A DNA stretch of 64,000 bases from Leptospiraceae bacterium (GTDB taxonomy: Bacteria > Spirochaetota > Leptospiria > Leptospirales > Leptospiraceae), in NCBI GenBank assembly GCA_022402465.1, contig JAKRSH010000033.1, positions 62,001 to 126,000 on the forward strand, written 5' to 3'. Each line of letters begins with the position of its first letter. The stretch's first letter is position 1. A program made the translations under genes and the position numbers. Shown here in pieces: positions 46,726 to 57,034 of this stretch. The notes below the pieces were generated by a model. It made no database searches. It was not told the origin of the DNA and was given only the letters and a program-made list of their open reading frames with translations.

Positions 46726-47754
46726 TTGGTCAAATTTACTTTAAGCTTAATATGCCTTATTCTATGTTATACGAATAAGGCATATTCTGAATCTAATATA
46801 ATAAATTCTAAGAAAACTCAGAACCGATTCATTTATTTTGTAAATGGCTTTGAAGCAAAACTTTATTTATACCCAGATAAGAGTTCTGAGATCCTTCAAG
46901 ACTTACCTTATGGGACTTTCTTAGAATCAGTATCACCGAGTATCCTTCTAGATGATCCTAATTGGATTTCTATACAAACAAGCTCAAAGCTTTCAGGTTT
47001 TGTGCTTTCTGGTGAAGTTGTAAAGTTTCCTTACAAATTTATCTTTAAGAATGTTTCAAATGATGTTATAGATAAATTTACATTAATACATTTAAAGAAA
47101 GATGCAAATGCTTGGCAACAGATTACCAACTTCCTCTTTCAAGCTTCCGAAAATGGAGATTACACGGGAGAACAATATGTATTCTTTCGTGTGTTTTCTG
47201 GTGAAGCTCTGGCAAATGCTATAGAGGCAATGCATATAGTAGAATCAAATTCTCTAAGTGATAATTCTATTTCAGTCAATCCTACGAAACAGATTGAGAG
47301 CAATGATTTTCTAAATAAATATAAAGACTATCTTACTAAAGATTCGACAACAAATCAAATTCGCTTAGATGAGAATTTCTTCTGGAAATATGCTTCTCTA
47401 AATTCTAATTCTAAGTATGCAGAAATTGCTGGAAGATTCGCTATGCAACAGACAGCCCGTAAGGATTGTAAAGGGGAACCAATTTGTTTTCTTCTATCAC
47501 TCAATAATAGAGAATTCAGATACCTTCGATTTTTTCCCGAGTCAAAAGAAAGAAAAAAACTTTCTAGAGCCATCACCAATCAATTAGAAAAATACACAAA
47601 AGAAAGAGAACTCATAGCTTGCTTTCTTCCCCAGCAGGATTATAACTATCAAATTTTTAAGCAACTTAAATACAATAGATACTATATTCATAATTCAGAA
47701 CTTATGAAATATGATAAATATATCTCTATCATTACTGAAGAGTGCTTCCCTTGA
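46726..47754 (+). CDS. Secreted SH3-like domain protein of unknown function
   Basis: A signal peptide (about 21 residues, ending KAYSES) is followed by an SH3b-like region: FEAKLYLYPDKSSEILQDLPYGTFLESV, then WISIQTSSKLSGFVLSGEVV. The rest (about residues 110-342) is helical and not recognised, with a few cysteines (KDCKGEPICF). There is no in-frame ATG near the start, so TTG 46726 is used; it begins three bases after the previous stop codon. It probably acts in the periplasm. It overlaps none of its neighbours and is followed by a hydrolase gene one base later. Confidence 0.65.
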   Translation: MVKFTLSLICLILCYTNKAYSESNIINSKKTQNRFIYFVNGFEAKLYLYPDKSSEILQDLPYGTFLESVSPSILLDDPNWISIQTSSKLSGFVLSGEVVKFPYKFIFKNVSNDVIDKFTLIHLKKDANAWQQITNFLFQASENGDYTGEQYVFFRVFSGEALANAIEAMHIVESNSLSDNSISVNPTKQIESNDFLNKYKDYLTKDSTTNQIRLDENFFWKYASLNSNSKYAEIAGRFAMQQTARKDCKGEPICFLLSLNNREFRYLRFFPESKERKKLSRAITNQLEKYTKERELIACFLPQQDYNYQIFKQLKYNRYYIHNSELMKYDKYISIITEECFP

Positions 47755-47755
47755 C

Positions 47756-48556
47756 ATGAAATTAAATTACAGATACTATCCTTTTCTTTCCCAAACTAAT
47801 AATATGGGGGCAAATATTCCTAACATTGTCATACTCCATGGACTCTTCGGTTCCTCCAAGAACTGGGTATCTGTAGCCAAGCAATTGACAGAGTATGCCA
47901 ATGTATATGCCTTAGACCAAAGGAACCATGGAGATTCCCCACATTCATCCTCACACACACTTCATGATATGGTCGCTGACCTTAGTGAATTTTTACAAAT
48001 GAATAATCTACAGGATTGTATTTTACTGGGTCATTCCATGGGTGGCCTGGTTGTAATGCTTTATTGTCTCTCGAATCCACCGATACAAGCCTCAAAAATT
48101 ATCATCCAAGATATTGCTCCTAGGGACTATGCCTTTGTCTACGATCAAGAAGTTGCTGCAATGAGTCTTCCAGTCTCTGAGGCTAAGTCAAGATCTGAAA
48201 TTGATGAGAAGATGGCAAAGCTTGTTCCTAATACTTTTATTCGTCAATTTCTGCAAATGAATTTAGAGCGAGACTCAAAAGGTGGTTACTTTTGGAAGAT
48301 TAATGTGGATTCTATAAGTAAGTCTAGACAAATGTTTGAAAAAGAGTTTGAATCCATCCAAGGAAGCTTCTCTAATGTGAACGCCTTGTTCTTATTAGGT
48401 GGTAAATCGGAATATATAACAGCTAATGATTTAATTTTAATCCAAAAATATTTCCCACATGCGAAGATAGAAGAAATTCCTGAGGGTGGTCATTATATCC
48501 AATTTACGCATAACGAAGAATTCATGAAAAAGCTAATTGCTTTTCTTACTTCTTAG
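47756..48556 (+). CDS. Alpha/beta hydrolase (YbfF-like esterase)
   Basis: The start is ATG 47756, one base after the previous stop. The fold shows the oxyanion-hole region ILHGLFGSSKNW, DQRNHGDSP, the nucleophile Ser in LLGHSMGGLV, and the C-terminal His in PEGGHYIQFTHNEEF. This set and the length (266) match the YbfF family of cytoplasmic esterases acting on acyl-CoA or short esters. The end overlaps the convergent symporter gene by 24 bases. Confidence 0.9.
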   Translation: MKLNYRYYPFLSQTNNMGANIPNIVILHGLFGSSKNWVSVAKQLTEYANVYALDQRNHGDSPHSSSHTLHDMVADLSEFLQMNNLQDCILLGHSMGGLVVMLYCLSNPPIQASKIIIQDIAPRDYAFVYDQEVAAMSLPVSEAKSRSEIDEKMAKLVPNTFIRQFLQMNLERDSKGGYFWKINVDSISKSRQMFEKEFESIQGSFSNVNALFLLGGKSEYITANDLILIQKYFPHAKIEEIPEGGHYIQFTHNEEFMKKLIAFLTS

Positions 48557-49999
48557 CGAAATCAAAGTAATTCCAAAACCTAATATATATAAGCTATAAA
48601 AATTTAAGATTCCATAAGCTACTATCCATGTAAAGGGCATAGCAAAATAAACCTTACCTAAGAAGGTAAGAACTATACTGAAGACTAGGACAAGTGGAAA
48701 GAAACTGGGATGAAACTTTTTTCTTTCGGGAAGTGGAAAAACTTCTAAGAAAAATAAGGCAACCATAGGGCCAAAAACATAGGAAGCAAAGCTTAGCCCA
48801 AGTTCAACTATAGAATTTTTCGTAGTCTCATCTAGGATAAATGGAACTAAGGAAGAAACTAATAGCATAATTCCCCAAAGTATAGTGATCCAGATGGGAC
48901 TCGAAGAAGATTTGAACCTCAATTTCATATCCACCTGAGTTGTGAGAGTTAAAGAATTCAATGTGCTAGATAGTGTTGACATGGAACTTGCAAATACTCC
49001 AGCAAGAATTACACCCTTCCATGGAGTATTGAGAATATTCACTATATAGTCTGAGAACACTCTGTTCGGTGTCGGAACAGAAGGAAGTGCATATACTAAA
49101 TATGCTCCTATAGTCAGAAAGATCACAAATTGAAAAAAGACTACAAAGCCTGAGAATATGAGTGCTAATCTGCTTTCCCTTAGATTCTTGCATGCGAGTA
49201 GTCTTTGTACTAGCATTTGGTCTGTTCCATGAGAACCAAGTGCTAGTAGAATGCCTCCAGGTATGGAGAATAGAAAGTAGTAAGGATCTAATTCAGATTT
49301 GGAATTAGTGAATGTGAAATGAAAGATTTTCCATTTATCAGGTTCGGTTGAGATTAGTTTAGTTATAGATCCATATTCTATGCCCAACAATACAACTACA
49401 ATTACACCACCTAAACAGTACACTATGAACTGTAAGAAGTCAGTCCATACTACAGCTCGAAATCCACCATAGGCTGAATAGAGAATGGTTGCTGTTGATA
49501 GAATAACAAGACTTAGTATGGATATTTCTTGGAAGCTCCAACTAGAAGGAAAGAGCTGGACTATCATAAAAGAAAGAGGAAGTGATGCTGCATAAAGACG
49601 AACTCCATCTGATAAAATTCGAATGATGGAGAATAGAACGGAAAGGGTAATTTGAGATCTAGTTCCAAATTTTAAACCTACCCATTGGTAGATGCTTAGA
49701 AAATTCCCAGTCATGTATTGCGGGAGAATGAATACCGCAGAGATCAGTCTACCAATTACAAGTCCTATCGCTAAAGAAAGAAATGAAAAGTCTCCCGAAT
49801 AAGATAAGGCAGGAATTCCCAAAAAGGTTAAGGTAGACGTTTCGGTTGCAACGAGGGATAAGGATAAAGCCCACCAAGGCAGATTTCTTCCGCCTAAGAA
49901 ATAATCTGATTCAGAATTTGATTTGCGATTCGAGCTATAGCCTATATAAAAAGTAAGTAAGAAAAATCCTAAAATGATAAGAGAGTCAATAAGATTCAT
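48533..49999 (-). CDS. Sodium:solute symporter (SSS family)
   Basis: A 488-residue carrier with 13 predicted membrane helices. The family opens with SDYFLGGRNLPWWALSLSLVATETSTLTFLG and has YSAYGGFRAVVWTDFLQFIVYCLGG and GVFASSMSTLSSTLNSL. It imports a nutrient with sodium; substrate unknown. It is the last gene of a tight minus-strand run that starts with a D-aminoacylase-like enzyme, which suggests an amino-acid-derived substrate. Confidence 0.93.
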   Translation of the reverse strand: MNLIDSLIILGFFLLTFYIGYSSNRKSNSESDYFLGGRNLPWWALSLSLVATETSTLTFLGIPALSYSGDFSFLSLAIGLVIGRLISAVFILPQYMTGNFLSIYQWVGLKFGTRSQITLSVLFSIIRILSDGVRLYAASLPLSFMIVQLFPSSWSFQEISILSLVILSTATILYSAYGGFRAVVWTDFLQFIVYCLGGVIVVVLLGIEYGSITKLISTEPDKWKIFHFTFTNSKSELDPYYFLFSIPGGILLALGSHGTDQMLVQRLLACKNLRESRLALIFSGFVVFFQFVIFLTIGAYLVYALPSVPTPNRVFSDYIVNILNTPWKGVILAGVFASSMSTLSSTLNSLTLTTQVDMKLRFKSSSSPIWITILWGIMLLVSSLVPFILDETTKNSIVELGLSFASYVFGPMVALFFLEVFPLPERKKFHPSFFPLVLVFSIVLTFLGKVYFAMPFTWIVAYGILNFYSLYILGFGITLISLRSKKSN

Positions 50000-50004
50000 A
50001 AGAT

Positions 50005-50616
50005 TTATGCAAAGATATTTATTCTAGGTCTATTGATAATTAAGCGAAGAATATCGGATCTAGTTATTATTCCAATTAGCTTTTGGTTAGATGATAATAC
50101 GGGCAAGCATCCAATTCTTTCATTGATCATTACTTTGGCAGATTCGCGTATTGTTGCATCTGAAATCGTAGTTAATACTCTCATATTCATTAGTTCTTTA
50201 ATGTTAGTGTCTGAACTTATGTCCTCCGCAAGAGCTCTGAGAATATCTCTCTCACTAATGATTCCAAGAAGAGTATCTTCAGAATTTACTATGGGAATAT
50301 GGCGGAACTTCTTTTTTGCAAATGTAGCTTTAACCGAAGATAAAGTTTCATCCATGGAAAGAGTGAACACAGGAGAAGACATGATTTCATAAATAAATGA
50401 AACCTTATCTCCAGGTTCTAGGGTCTTCTCATTAGCCTTATACACATCCTGGGGCAGGGGATGTATACCTGGATTTGGTTGATTCGTTGAATTTTGTTGC
50501 TGATCTACAAGTTCAGAGGACCTTTGGTTGCCATACGTTTTTGGAACTTTTATTTGGGTAGAAGTCTGCGGGATGTAGGGTTCAAGTACTCCTGTATTTA
50601 CCCAAATAAAAACCAT
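50005..50616 (-). CDS. Two-CBS-domain protein
   Basis: About 75 N-terminal residues are low-complexity (Gln, Pro, Asn) and then two CBS domains (about 75-200): SPVFTLSMDETLSSVKATFAKKKFRHIPIVN and VLTTISDATIRESAKVMINERIGCLPVL. CBS pairs bind adenine nucleotides and act as energy or signal sensors. Starts one base after the UspA stop and ends five bases before the symporter start, so it may regulate the symporter. Confidence 0.85.
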   Translation of the reverse strand: MVFIWVNTGVLEPYIPQTSTQIKVPKTYGNQRSSELVDQQQNSTNQPNPGIHPLPQDVYKANEKTLEPGDKVSFIYEIMSSPVFTLSMDETLSSVKATFAKKKFRHIPIVNSEDTLLGIISERDILRALAEDISSDTNIKELMNMRVLTTISDATIRESAKVMINERIGCLPVLSSNQKLIGIITRSDILRLIINRPRINIFA

Positions 50617-50617
50617 A

Positions 50618-51049
50618 TTACCTAACTACAGTTACGGAGCAATGTGCGTGGTGAACAACCTTGTCAGAAACAGATCCAACAAGAAACCTACCTACGGCTC
50701 CCATACCTCTTGAACCTATAACAATCAGGTCAAATTTCCCATCTTCTGATACCTTCAGAATTTCATCAGCCGCATAACCTTCTTTTATAGTTCTTGTCCA
50801 TTGAATGGAACTATCATCAAGAATTGTATGGACTTTTTCGAATCTTTGTTCTGAGATCCATTTAACACGATCTTTGCCAGGAGGTGCAGCATCATAGTAT
50901 CCAGGAAGAGGACCAAAATCTTCTATAACTTCTAATACAGTTACTTTTGCATTAGCTGCCTTAGCTATTGCAATACCAAATTCTAGAGCTCTCTTTGAGC
51001 TTTCTGAGCCATCTATAGGGATTAAAATTTTTTGAATATACTTATCCAT
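50618..51049 (-). CDS. Universal stress protein UspA family
   Basis: A single Usp domain of 143 residues. [15 protein letters not shown] opens the fold, and the ATP-binding motif G-x2-G-x9-G-S reads [20 protein letters not shown]. It should be a cytoplasmic ATP-binding stress protein. ATG 51049 is used, with GTG 51055 two codons upstream. Co-directional with the CBS and symporter genes. Confidence 0.92.
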   Translation of the reverse strand: MDKYIQKILIPIDGSESSKRALEFGIAIAKAANAKVTVLEVIEDFGPLPGYYDAAPPGKDRVKWISEQRFEKVHTILDDSSIQWTRTIKEGYAADEILKVSEDGKFDLIVIGSRGMGAVGRFLVGSVSDKVVHHAHCSVTVVR

Positions 51050-51109
51050 GCTCACAGTTTCTTATTTTGAAAAACATTGTAAAGGTAAAAATCCTCCCAT
51101 TCTATGAAA

Positions 51110-52951
51110 TCAATTTGAAACTGTTGGTTTGATTGCAAACTGAGGTTGCTTGCTATCTTCCAAATTAGAATCAAAAATTTGAATTGGCTCAAAGATTGGT
51201 TCAGTGCTGTTTCTTGCGAAGCATTCTAGAAAGGTTCCAAATCCTGATTCCTTACCCAATTCCTTTTTAGGTTGCCCATCTTCAACGGCGATTTTCCCAT
51301 TGACGATAACTGCTTGGATAGCCTTGTCATTTCTTCGAACTAAACGTACGAAATTTTTGAACTCTGGAATTTCAGCTTCCACATCTTCTTCCAATTTTTC
51401 ATCTAATCCTTCTGGACGAACTATCACAATGTCTGCTCTCTTGCCTATTGCAATCTTGCCTGCATCAATTCCAAGCCATTCTGCTATTTCTCCTGTTAGG
51501 CGCCATACTGCTTTTTCTATACTCATAAATGGTTTCTTAGCTAAATCTGCATCACGAACCATTTTTAAGAGTCTTAATGGAAAATTATAATGCGCCATTC
51601 CACGCAAATGAGCACCAGCATCACTAAATCCTATCATCACATCGGGATGGCTCACGATAGCCTGAAGAGGTTTCAATCTATCATTGGCAATGACAGTATA
51701 CCAACGAATATCATTACCAAATTCCGCACAGAGATCTAGAAAAGTATCCACTACATGCTGCTTTCTTTCTTTGGCTATAGAAGAAAAGGATCTTCCAATT
51801 AAATCTTTATTGGGGCATTCTACAATTTTAGAATCATTGAAATCTCTATGAAATACTCTGGGTAGAAATATATTGGTCCATTGCCTACGAAACCAGTTTC
51901 TATACTTCGTATCTTTCAGTAACTTCTTACGCTCTACCATATCTTGCAGATGAATGGCAGCAGTTCCTGCGCCGAACTCTTCGAATACTACTACATCTAC
52001 CCCATCTGCATAAAGATCAAATTTTTCAGGAAGAGCTTGGTAACGAAAATCTGCATTGAAAACTTTATTTAAAATTCGAGAAAGAACACCTAGCAACCTA
52101 TAGATAAGTCTGTTGCTTTTGACATCCATCATGGATATGATAGTAGTCTTTAGTTTGTTTCTAAAAATTCCAGTGCTTTCAGCCATAAACAAAATAAGAT
52201 TGTATTTGGAAGATACGTTCGGTACGCCTTGGAAAATTCTGCCCCATTTGCGAAGTGTACGATTGAAGAATCTATACTCCGACCATTTTGCAAAGGTGGA
52301 AGGGAGAGGTTTGGACCTGAATCTATCACCATCCATTTTATCCCAAATCAAAGTATTAATACTAAGTCCCATGAATCCTTCTTCAAGTGCTTCTTCAAGG
52401 AGCTCATTCATTTGGTTTAATTCTTTCGTTGTGGGTTTTTGTTTAGGATTCAGAGAACGATCCAAGCCCATAACATAGGCTCTTAGGCAGGAATGTCCTA
52501 GGAAGGAAGTTACGTTTGGTCCTAAAGGAAGAGATTTTAAATGTGACTTGTAAGTTCGAATGCTATTCCAATTCTTAACTTTTCTTAAGAGTGGGAGAAC
52601 TTCTTCCCTTGGTATGGCTTCTACTCTAGAAAACATATCAGCAAGATCTTCAGGGCTGCCTAGAGCTAGGCTAAGAGAGCAACTTCCAAGTGAAACAGTT
52701 GTTACTCCATGGCGTATTGATTCTTTCAAACCTGGCGAAGCTTCAATCTCAGCATCATAGTGTGTATGAAAATCTATAAACCCAGGCATAACCCAATTGC
52801 CTGCAGCGTTGATTACCTTAGTGCCTTGGCTTGCCTTAATTTCATCTGAAGTAATATCTACGATTTTTCCATTGCGAATTAGAATGTTTTTGTGTTTTGC
52901 GGCTTTTTCTTCACCAGTGAACACTAAGCCATTATTGATCAATATTTCCAT
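51110..52951 (-). CDS. D-aminoacylase-like amidohydrolase
   Basis: The N-terminal small beta domain is followed by the metal-binding GFIDFHTHYD and SIRHGVTTVSLGSC, typical of N-acyl-D-amino acid deacylases in the amidohydrolase superfamily. Later IGFSDAGAHLRGM carries a further Asp, and the C terminus (GKIAIGKRADIVIV) closes the small domain. At 613 residues it is longer than characterised D-aminoacylases, so it may use another N-acyl substrate. GGAGG precedes the ATG. First in the minus-strand run with uspA, CBS and symporter. Confidence 0.88.
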   Translation of the reverse strand: MEILINNGLVFTGEEKAAKHKNILIRNGKIVDITSDEIKASQGTKVINAAGNWVMPGFIDFHTHYDAEIEASPGLKESIRHGVTTVSLGSCSLSLALGSPEDLADMFSRVEAIPREEVLPLLRKVKNWNSIRTYKSHLKSLPLGPNVTSFLGHSCLRAYVMGLDRSLNPKQKPTTKELNQMNELLEEALEEGFMGLSINTLIWDKMDGDRFRSKPLPSTFAKWSEYRFFNRTLRKWGRIFQGVPNVSSKYNLILFMAESTGIFRNKLKTTIISMMDVKSNRLIYRLLGVLSRILNKVFNADFRYQALPEKFDLYADGVDVVVFEEFGAGTAAIHLQDMVERKKLLKDTKYRNWFRRQWTNIFLPRVFHRDFNDSKIVECPNKDLIGRSFSSIAKERKQHVVDTFLDLCAEFGNDIRWYTVIANDRLKPLQAIVSHPDVMIGFSDAGAHLRGMAHYNFPLRLLKMVRDADLAKKPFMSIEKAVWRLTGEIAEWLGIDAGKIAIGKRADIVIVRPEGLDEKLEEDVEAEIPEFKNFVRLVRRNDKAIQAVIVNGKIAVEDGQPKKELGKESGFGTFLECFARNSTEPIFEPIQIFDSNLEDSKQPQFAIKPTVSN

Positions 52952-53089
52952 CTTAGAAAGCCTCCAATCAGGTCTTATATTTTATGAAGCTTGATAAGTT
53001 TTGTCAAGGCTTCTAAAATAAATTCTTGCAACAATCTTTGAGATACACTTCTATTGGATGATACAAAAAATTGAGAAGGATGATTTCTG

Positions 53090-54997
53090 ATGAATAAACC
53101 TAAGGCTAGATGGTTTTATGATCTTTTGACCAATGTTTCTGAACAGTTTCCAAATAAGGTTTCTTTTCGTAAGCGTGCCAAAGACTCTAAAGATTTTCCT
53201 GGATTTACTTTTCTTGATTTAAAGACAAGAGTCGATGAACTTACAGCGGGTTTAATTGCAGAAGGAGTTTCTATAGGAGATAGAATTACTTATCTTTGTG
53301 ATGCCACTCCTCATTGGATTCAGGCTGATTTGGCTATTATCACTACAGGAGCTGTTTCTGTGCCTAGAGGTACGGATGTTGTCGATGAAGATATCATTTA
53401 TATAATCTCTCATTCAGAGAGTAGATTTGCCATAGTCCAAACATCTGTTGAGAAGGAACGCCTGCTCAAGTTAAAGGATAAAAATTTCCCATTTCTTGAG
53501 AAAATATTTATTATGGAAGTAGAGAAGGCAGTTGATTTGGCTCAGACAGAGGATAGTATTGAAATACTCCGGGAAAAAGGTAGGAAATATTTAATTTCAA
53601 ATCCAAATGCTGTCAAAGATAGACTGAACCAAACAAATCCAGATGCTTTGGCAACCTTGATTTATACATCAGGAACTACTGGATCTCCCAAAGGAGTAAT
53701 GCTCTCTCAGACAGGTTGGATTACTGGTATAACTTCTGTTATAGATAGACTTTCCTTGAACGCGAATGACAGAGGCGTAAGCTTACTTCCTCCCTGGCAT
53801 GCTTTTGAGAGAGCTGTAGAATATGCAATCCTAGCTTTAGGAATAGAGTTCACAGTATCCAACATGGGTAGTCTTAAAGAGGATTTAAAAGATTTTAAAC
53901 CCACTATATTCCCTTCTGTTCCAAGAATTTGGGAATCTGTTTATTCGGGTATCCTCGGAAAGATATCCAAGGCGGGTGGATTTAAAGAAAAATTATTTAA
54001 GTTTTGTTTGGCGGTGGGAGTTTTTTGGTCTAAGCAAAAAGCTATACTTTTTGATTATGATCCAAAGATTTTCAAATTGAATTTTTTTATAAGTCTGATT
54101 AGACGAAAGCTCGCCTTTGTTCTCTTGGTTTTAATTTCACCTTTAAAGCTGATTGCAGTTTTGGTTTTTATGCCCATACATAAAGCATTGGGCGGAAGCT
54201 TAAGAATTTCTATTTCGGCGGGTTCAGCCTTGCCAAGTATAGTAGATACTTTTTTGTCAGCTATTGGTATAAAAGTATTGGAAGGTTATGGAATGACCGA
54301 GACTTCTGCCGTAGTTTCTATAAGAGCAATAGAGAAGCCGACTAAACTAACGGTAGGTATTCCTATAACAGGCTATGATGTTAAGATTAAAGATGATAAC
54401 AATAATGATGTAACAAGCACAGGTAAGAAAGGAACTCTCTGGGTTAGAAGCAATCAGATTCTGAAAGGATATTATAAGCGTCCTGAACTGAATGACAAAG
54501 TCTTTGATAAAGAAGGTTTCTTTGATACAGGTGATATCATGATGATCAATTACCGAGGAGAATTGATGTTTGCAGGAAGAGCGAAGGATACTATAGCACT
54601 TGCTGGTGGGGAGAACGTTGAACCCATTCCTATTGAGGACAAATTGCACGAATCTCCATACATTGATCAAGTAATGGTTGTAGGCCATGATAAAAAGACT
54701 CTAGGAGCTCTGATTGTTCCAAATTTTGAAAATGTTAAATCACAGATACCATCTTCACCTTCAGATACCAAACTTTGGAATGATGACAAGGAAATAAGAA
54801 ATTTATTCAAAAAAGAGATCACAAGCCTAGTATCCAAGCATAACGGTTTCAAAAATTTTGAACAGATTCCTGGGAATTGTTTTTATTTAGCGGCTCAACA
54901 ATTTAATCCTGATACTGAAATGACAAGAACATTGAAGATGAAGCGTAATGTAATCCAAGAAAATTATCAAAAACAAATTGATAATATGTATAAATAA
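53090..54997 (+). CDS. AMP-forming long-chain acyl-CoA synthetase
   Basis: The AMP-binding motif LIYTSGTTGSPKGVMLSQ, the A5 motif LEGYGMTETSAVVS and the adenylate-binding DTGDIMMINYRGELMFAGRAKD are all clear. At 635 residues with a membrane-prone insert (LLVLISPLKLIAVLVFMP) it resembles the FadD15/ACSL long-chain group. It activates fatty acids with ATP and CoA. It leads an acyl-CoA operon with the dehydrogenase and MaoC genes. GAAGGA precedes the ATG. Confidence 0.95.
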   Translation: MNKPKARWFYDLLTNVSEQFPNKVSFRKRAKDSKDFPGFTFLDLKTRVDELTAGLIAEGVSIGDRITYLCDATPHWIQADLAIITTGAVSVPRGTDVVDEDIIYIISHSESRFAIVQTSVEKERLLKLKDKNFPFLEKIFIMEVEKAVDLAQTEDSIEILREKGRKYLISNPNAVKDRLNQTNPDALATLIYTSGTTGSPKGVMLSQTGWITGITSVIDRLSLNANDRGVSLLPPWHAFERAVEYAILALGIEFTVSNMGSLKEDLKDFKPTIFPSVPRIWESVYSGILGKISKAGGFKEKLFKFCLAVGVFWSKQKAILFDYDPKIFKLNFFISLIRRKLAFVLLVLISPLKLIAVLVFMPIHKALGGSLRISISAGSALPSIVDTFLSAIGIKVLEGYGMTETSAVVSIRAIEKPTKLTVGIPITGYDVKIKDDNNNDVTSTGKKGTLWVRSNQILKGYYKRPELNDKVFDKEGFFDTGDIMMINYRGELMFAGRAKDTIALAGGENVEPIPIEDKLHESPYIDQVMVVGHDKKTLGALIVPNFENVKSQIPSSPSDTKLWNDDKEIRNLFKKEITSLVSKHNGFKNFEQIPGNCFYLAAQQFNPDTEMTRTLKMKRNVIQENYQKQIDNMYK

Positions 54998-55007
54998 AAG
55001 GAATTCA

Positions 55008-56600
55008 ATGGCAAAATGGAATCCATTTTTAACAGAAGAAGATTCTGATTTTTATAATTCAGTCTTCGAATTTTCTAAAGATAAAATCTTTCCAAGTGCA
55101 GAGCATAGAGATGAAAAGGAGATTTGGGACCCAGAAATCTGGAAGCAAATAGCTAAGGCTGGGCTTACAGGTCTTCCTATTCCCTCTCAATATGGGGGAC
55201 AGGATGCGACTTGCTTTCAATGTTGTTTGGCGACAGAAGCTTTTGCATCTGGTTCAATTGACGGAGGCCTAGGTCTAAGTTGGTCAGCACATATGATTAT
55301 TGGTTCTATGCCTATCGTTCTGCAAGGCAATGAATCACAGAAAGAAAAGTATCTACCAAAACTTGCATCAGGCGAATGGATAGCTGGTCTTGCATTAACG
55401 GAAGCTAGTTCTGGTTCAGACGCTGCCTCACTCTTAACAAAGGCCGAAGAAGTCGATGATGGATACATATTGAACGGATCTAAAATGTATATCACCAATG
55501 GACCTGTGGGTCAATTGTTTATAGTCATGGCTCGAACAGGAACTAAGTCTAGAGGGCCGATGGGAATCTCTGCCTTTTTGGTTGAAAGTACTTATCCAGG
55601 TTTTAAAGTAAGCAAGGTATTACGTAAATTAGGTCACCACACTTCTACGACTGCTGAATTAGTATTTGAAGATATGTTTGTTCCCAAAGAAAATCTTCTA
55701 GGTCCACTAGGGTCTGGTTTTCTAAGAATTGGAAAAGCAACCTTAGAGTGGGAACGAACTGTACTAATTGCTGGTGTAGTTGGTGCTATGGAATATGCCT
55801 TAGAAGCCTGTCTATATTATTCAAATCAAAGAGAACAATTTGGTAAGCCTATAGCCAAGTTTTATGCGATTCAAGAAAAGATCGTTAAACTATGGTTATA
55901 TATGAACTCAGCGAGACTACTTATCTATAAAGCAGCCAAAGAAAAAGACAAGGGAGCATCTCTGCCTCTAATGAGTTCAGTGTGTAAGTTGTACGCTTCT
56001 GAAGTAAGTGAAATCGCTGCAAATGATACCATTCAAATTTTTGGAGGGTATGGATTTATGAGAGAATACCAAGTGGAAAGATTCTACCGCGACATTAAGC
56101 TCGCAACCATAGGCGGTGGAACCTCTGAAATTCAAAGGAGTATTATATTTTCTGCATTTAGTTCGGAGAAAGATCCAACTTATTTATTCTCTAATTTGAA
56201 TGAGATAGCAAAGAATGAGAGCTTAATAGATGAAATGAATTTAGATATAAATTATTTTTCTTACTTCTTAGATGCTTTAAATGAACTACATTTTAAATCC
56301 AAAAGTTTAAAGCATAACTCTCTTGAATTTGCGCTAACAGATATTCTTACATTTGCCCTTGTACTAGATACTTATCTAGCTTGTGTAGGGAATAAAGACA
56401 CGAAATGGTATTCAAGCGAACAAAAGATTTTAGATATTCAAATGTTGATTCCGATTTTATTTGCAAAATACCTTCATTCTTTTCAGAATTTACAATCCTA
56501 TAGTTCTAAATTGGCTGAATTTAATCAGCTTAGTATGCAATGTAAATTAGATTATCATGCTGTAGAAAGATCTTTTGAATTTCTGGAGTCTAGAATATGA
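55008..56600 (+). CDS. Acyl-CoA dehydrogenase
   Basis: Standard domains: N-terminal helices, LALTEASSGSDAASLLTKAEE, the middle beta domain with the GSKMYITNG FAD region, and the C-terminal helix with QREQFGKPIAKF. The base position reads GGGTSEIQR, with Gly where MCAD has Glu, as in isovaleryl-type and long-chain enzymes that take the base from another helix. A C-terminal extension of about 140 residues is present. ATG 55008 is preferred, 10 bases after the ligase stop with AAAGGAA upstream. Confidence 0.92.
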   Translation: MAKWNPFLTEEDSDFYNSVFEFSKDKIFPSAEHRDEKEIWDPEIWKQIAKAGLTGLPIPSQYGGQDATCFQCCLATEAFASGSIDGGLGLSWSAHMIIGSMPIVLQGNESQKEKYLPKLASGEWIAGLALTEASSGSDAASLLTKAEEVDDGYILNGSKMYITNGPVGQLFIVMARTGTKSRGPMGISAFLVESTYPGFKVSKVLRKLGHHTSTTAELVFEDMFVPKENLLGPLGSGFLRIGKATLEWERTVLIAGVVGAMEYALEACLYYSNQREQFGKPIAKFYAIQEKIVKLWLYMNSARLLIYKAAKEKDKGASLPLMSSVCKLYASEVSEIAANDTIQIFGGYGFMREYQVERFYRDIKLATIGGGTSEIQRSIIFSAFSSEKDPTYLFSNLNEIAKNESLIDEMNLDINYFSYFLDALNELHFKSKSLKHNSLEFALTDILTFALVLDTYLACVGNKDTKWYSSEQKILDIQMLIPILFAKYLHSFQNLQSYSSKLAEFNQLSMQCKLDYHAVERSFEFLESRI

Positions 56601-57022
56601 TTTACAAAAAAGGAAAAACTTTCGAAGAAATTCAAATTGGAGAATCGGCTTCCTTTTCTAAAACAATCACCGAAGCGGATATTATACTATTTGCAGGAAT
56701 TTCAGGAGATTTTAATCCTCTTCATATGAACGATGAGTATGCGAAGACAACGATTTTTGGTAAACGAATAGCTCATGGTGGTTTGGCTGCTTCCTTACTT
56801 GCTCCAGTTCTAGGCAACCAACTTCCTGGACTTGGAACAGTTGCTCTTGAAACCGTAACGAAATTTCGAAAGCCAACTTACATAGGTGATACGATAACTT
56901 GCACAGTTCAAGTTGTATCCAAAAATACCAGAATGCAATCAGTTACAATGAAGATTCTCTGGACTAATCAAAAAGAAGAAGTGATATGCAAGGGAGAATG
57001 TAAGGTAATACCACCTAGTTAG
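56597..57022 (+). CDS. MaoC-like (R)-specific enoyl-CoA hydratase
   Basis: The hydratase-2 motif is GDFNPLHMNDEYAKTTIFGKRIAHGG, with catalytic Asp and His. At 141 residues it is a single hotdog domain of the PhaJ type. It hydrates the trans-2-enoyl-CoA made by the dehydrogenase encoded just before it; the genes overlap by four bases (ATGA), so coupling is expected. Confidence 0.93.
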   Translation: MIYKKGKTFEEIQIGESASFSKTITEADIILFAGISGDFNPLHMNDEYAKTTIFGKRIAHGGLAASLLAPVLGNQLPGLGTVALETVTKFRKPTYIGDTITCTVQVVSKNTRMQSVTMKILWTNQKEEVICKGECKVIPPS

Positions 57023-57034
57023 ATTTTAAAAGTT

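Noticed and set aside
53090-57022. Polyketide or secondary-metabolite cluster
   Set aside because: The ligase, dehydrogenase and MaoC genes fit ordinary fatty acid oxidation; no ketosynthase or carrier protein is present.
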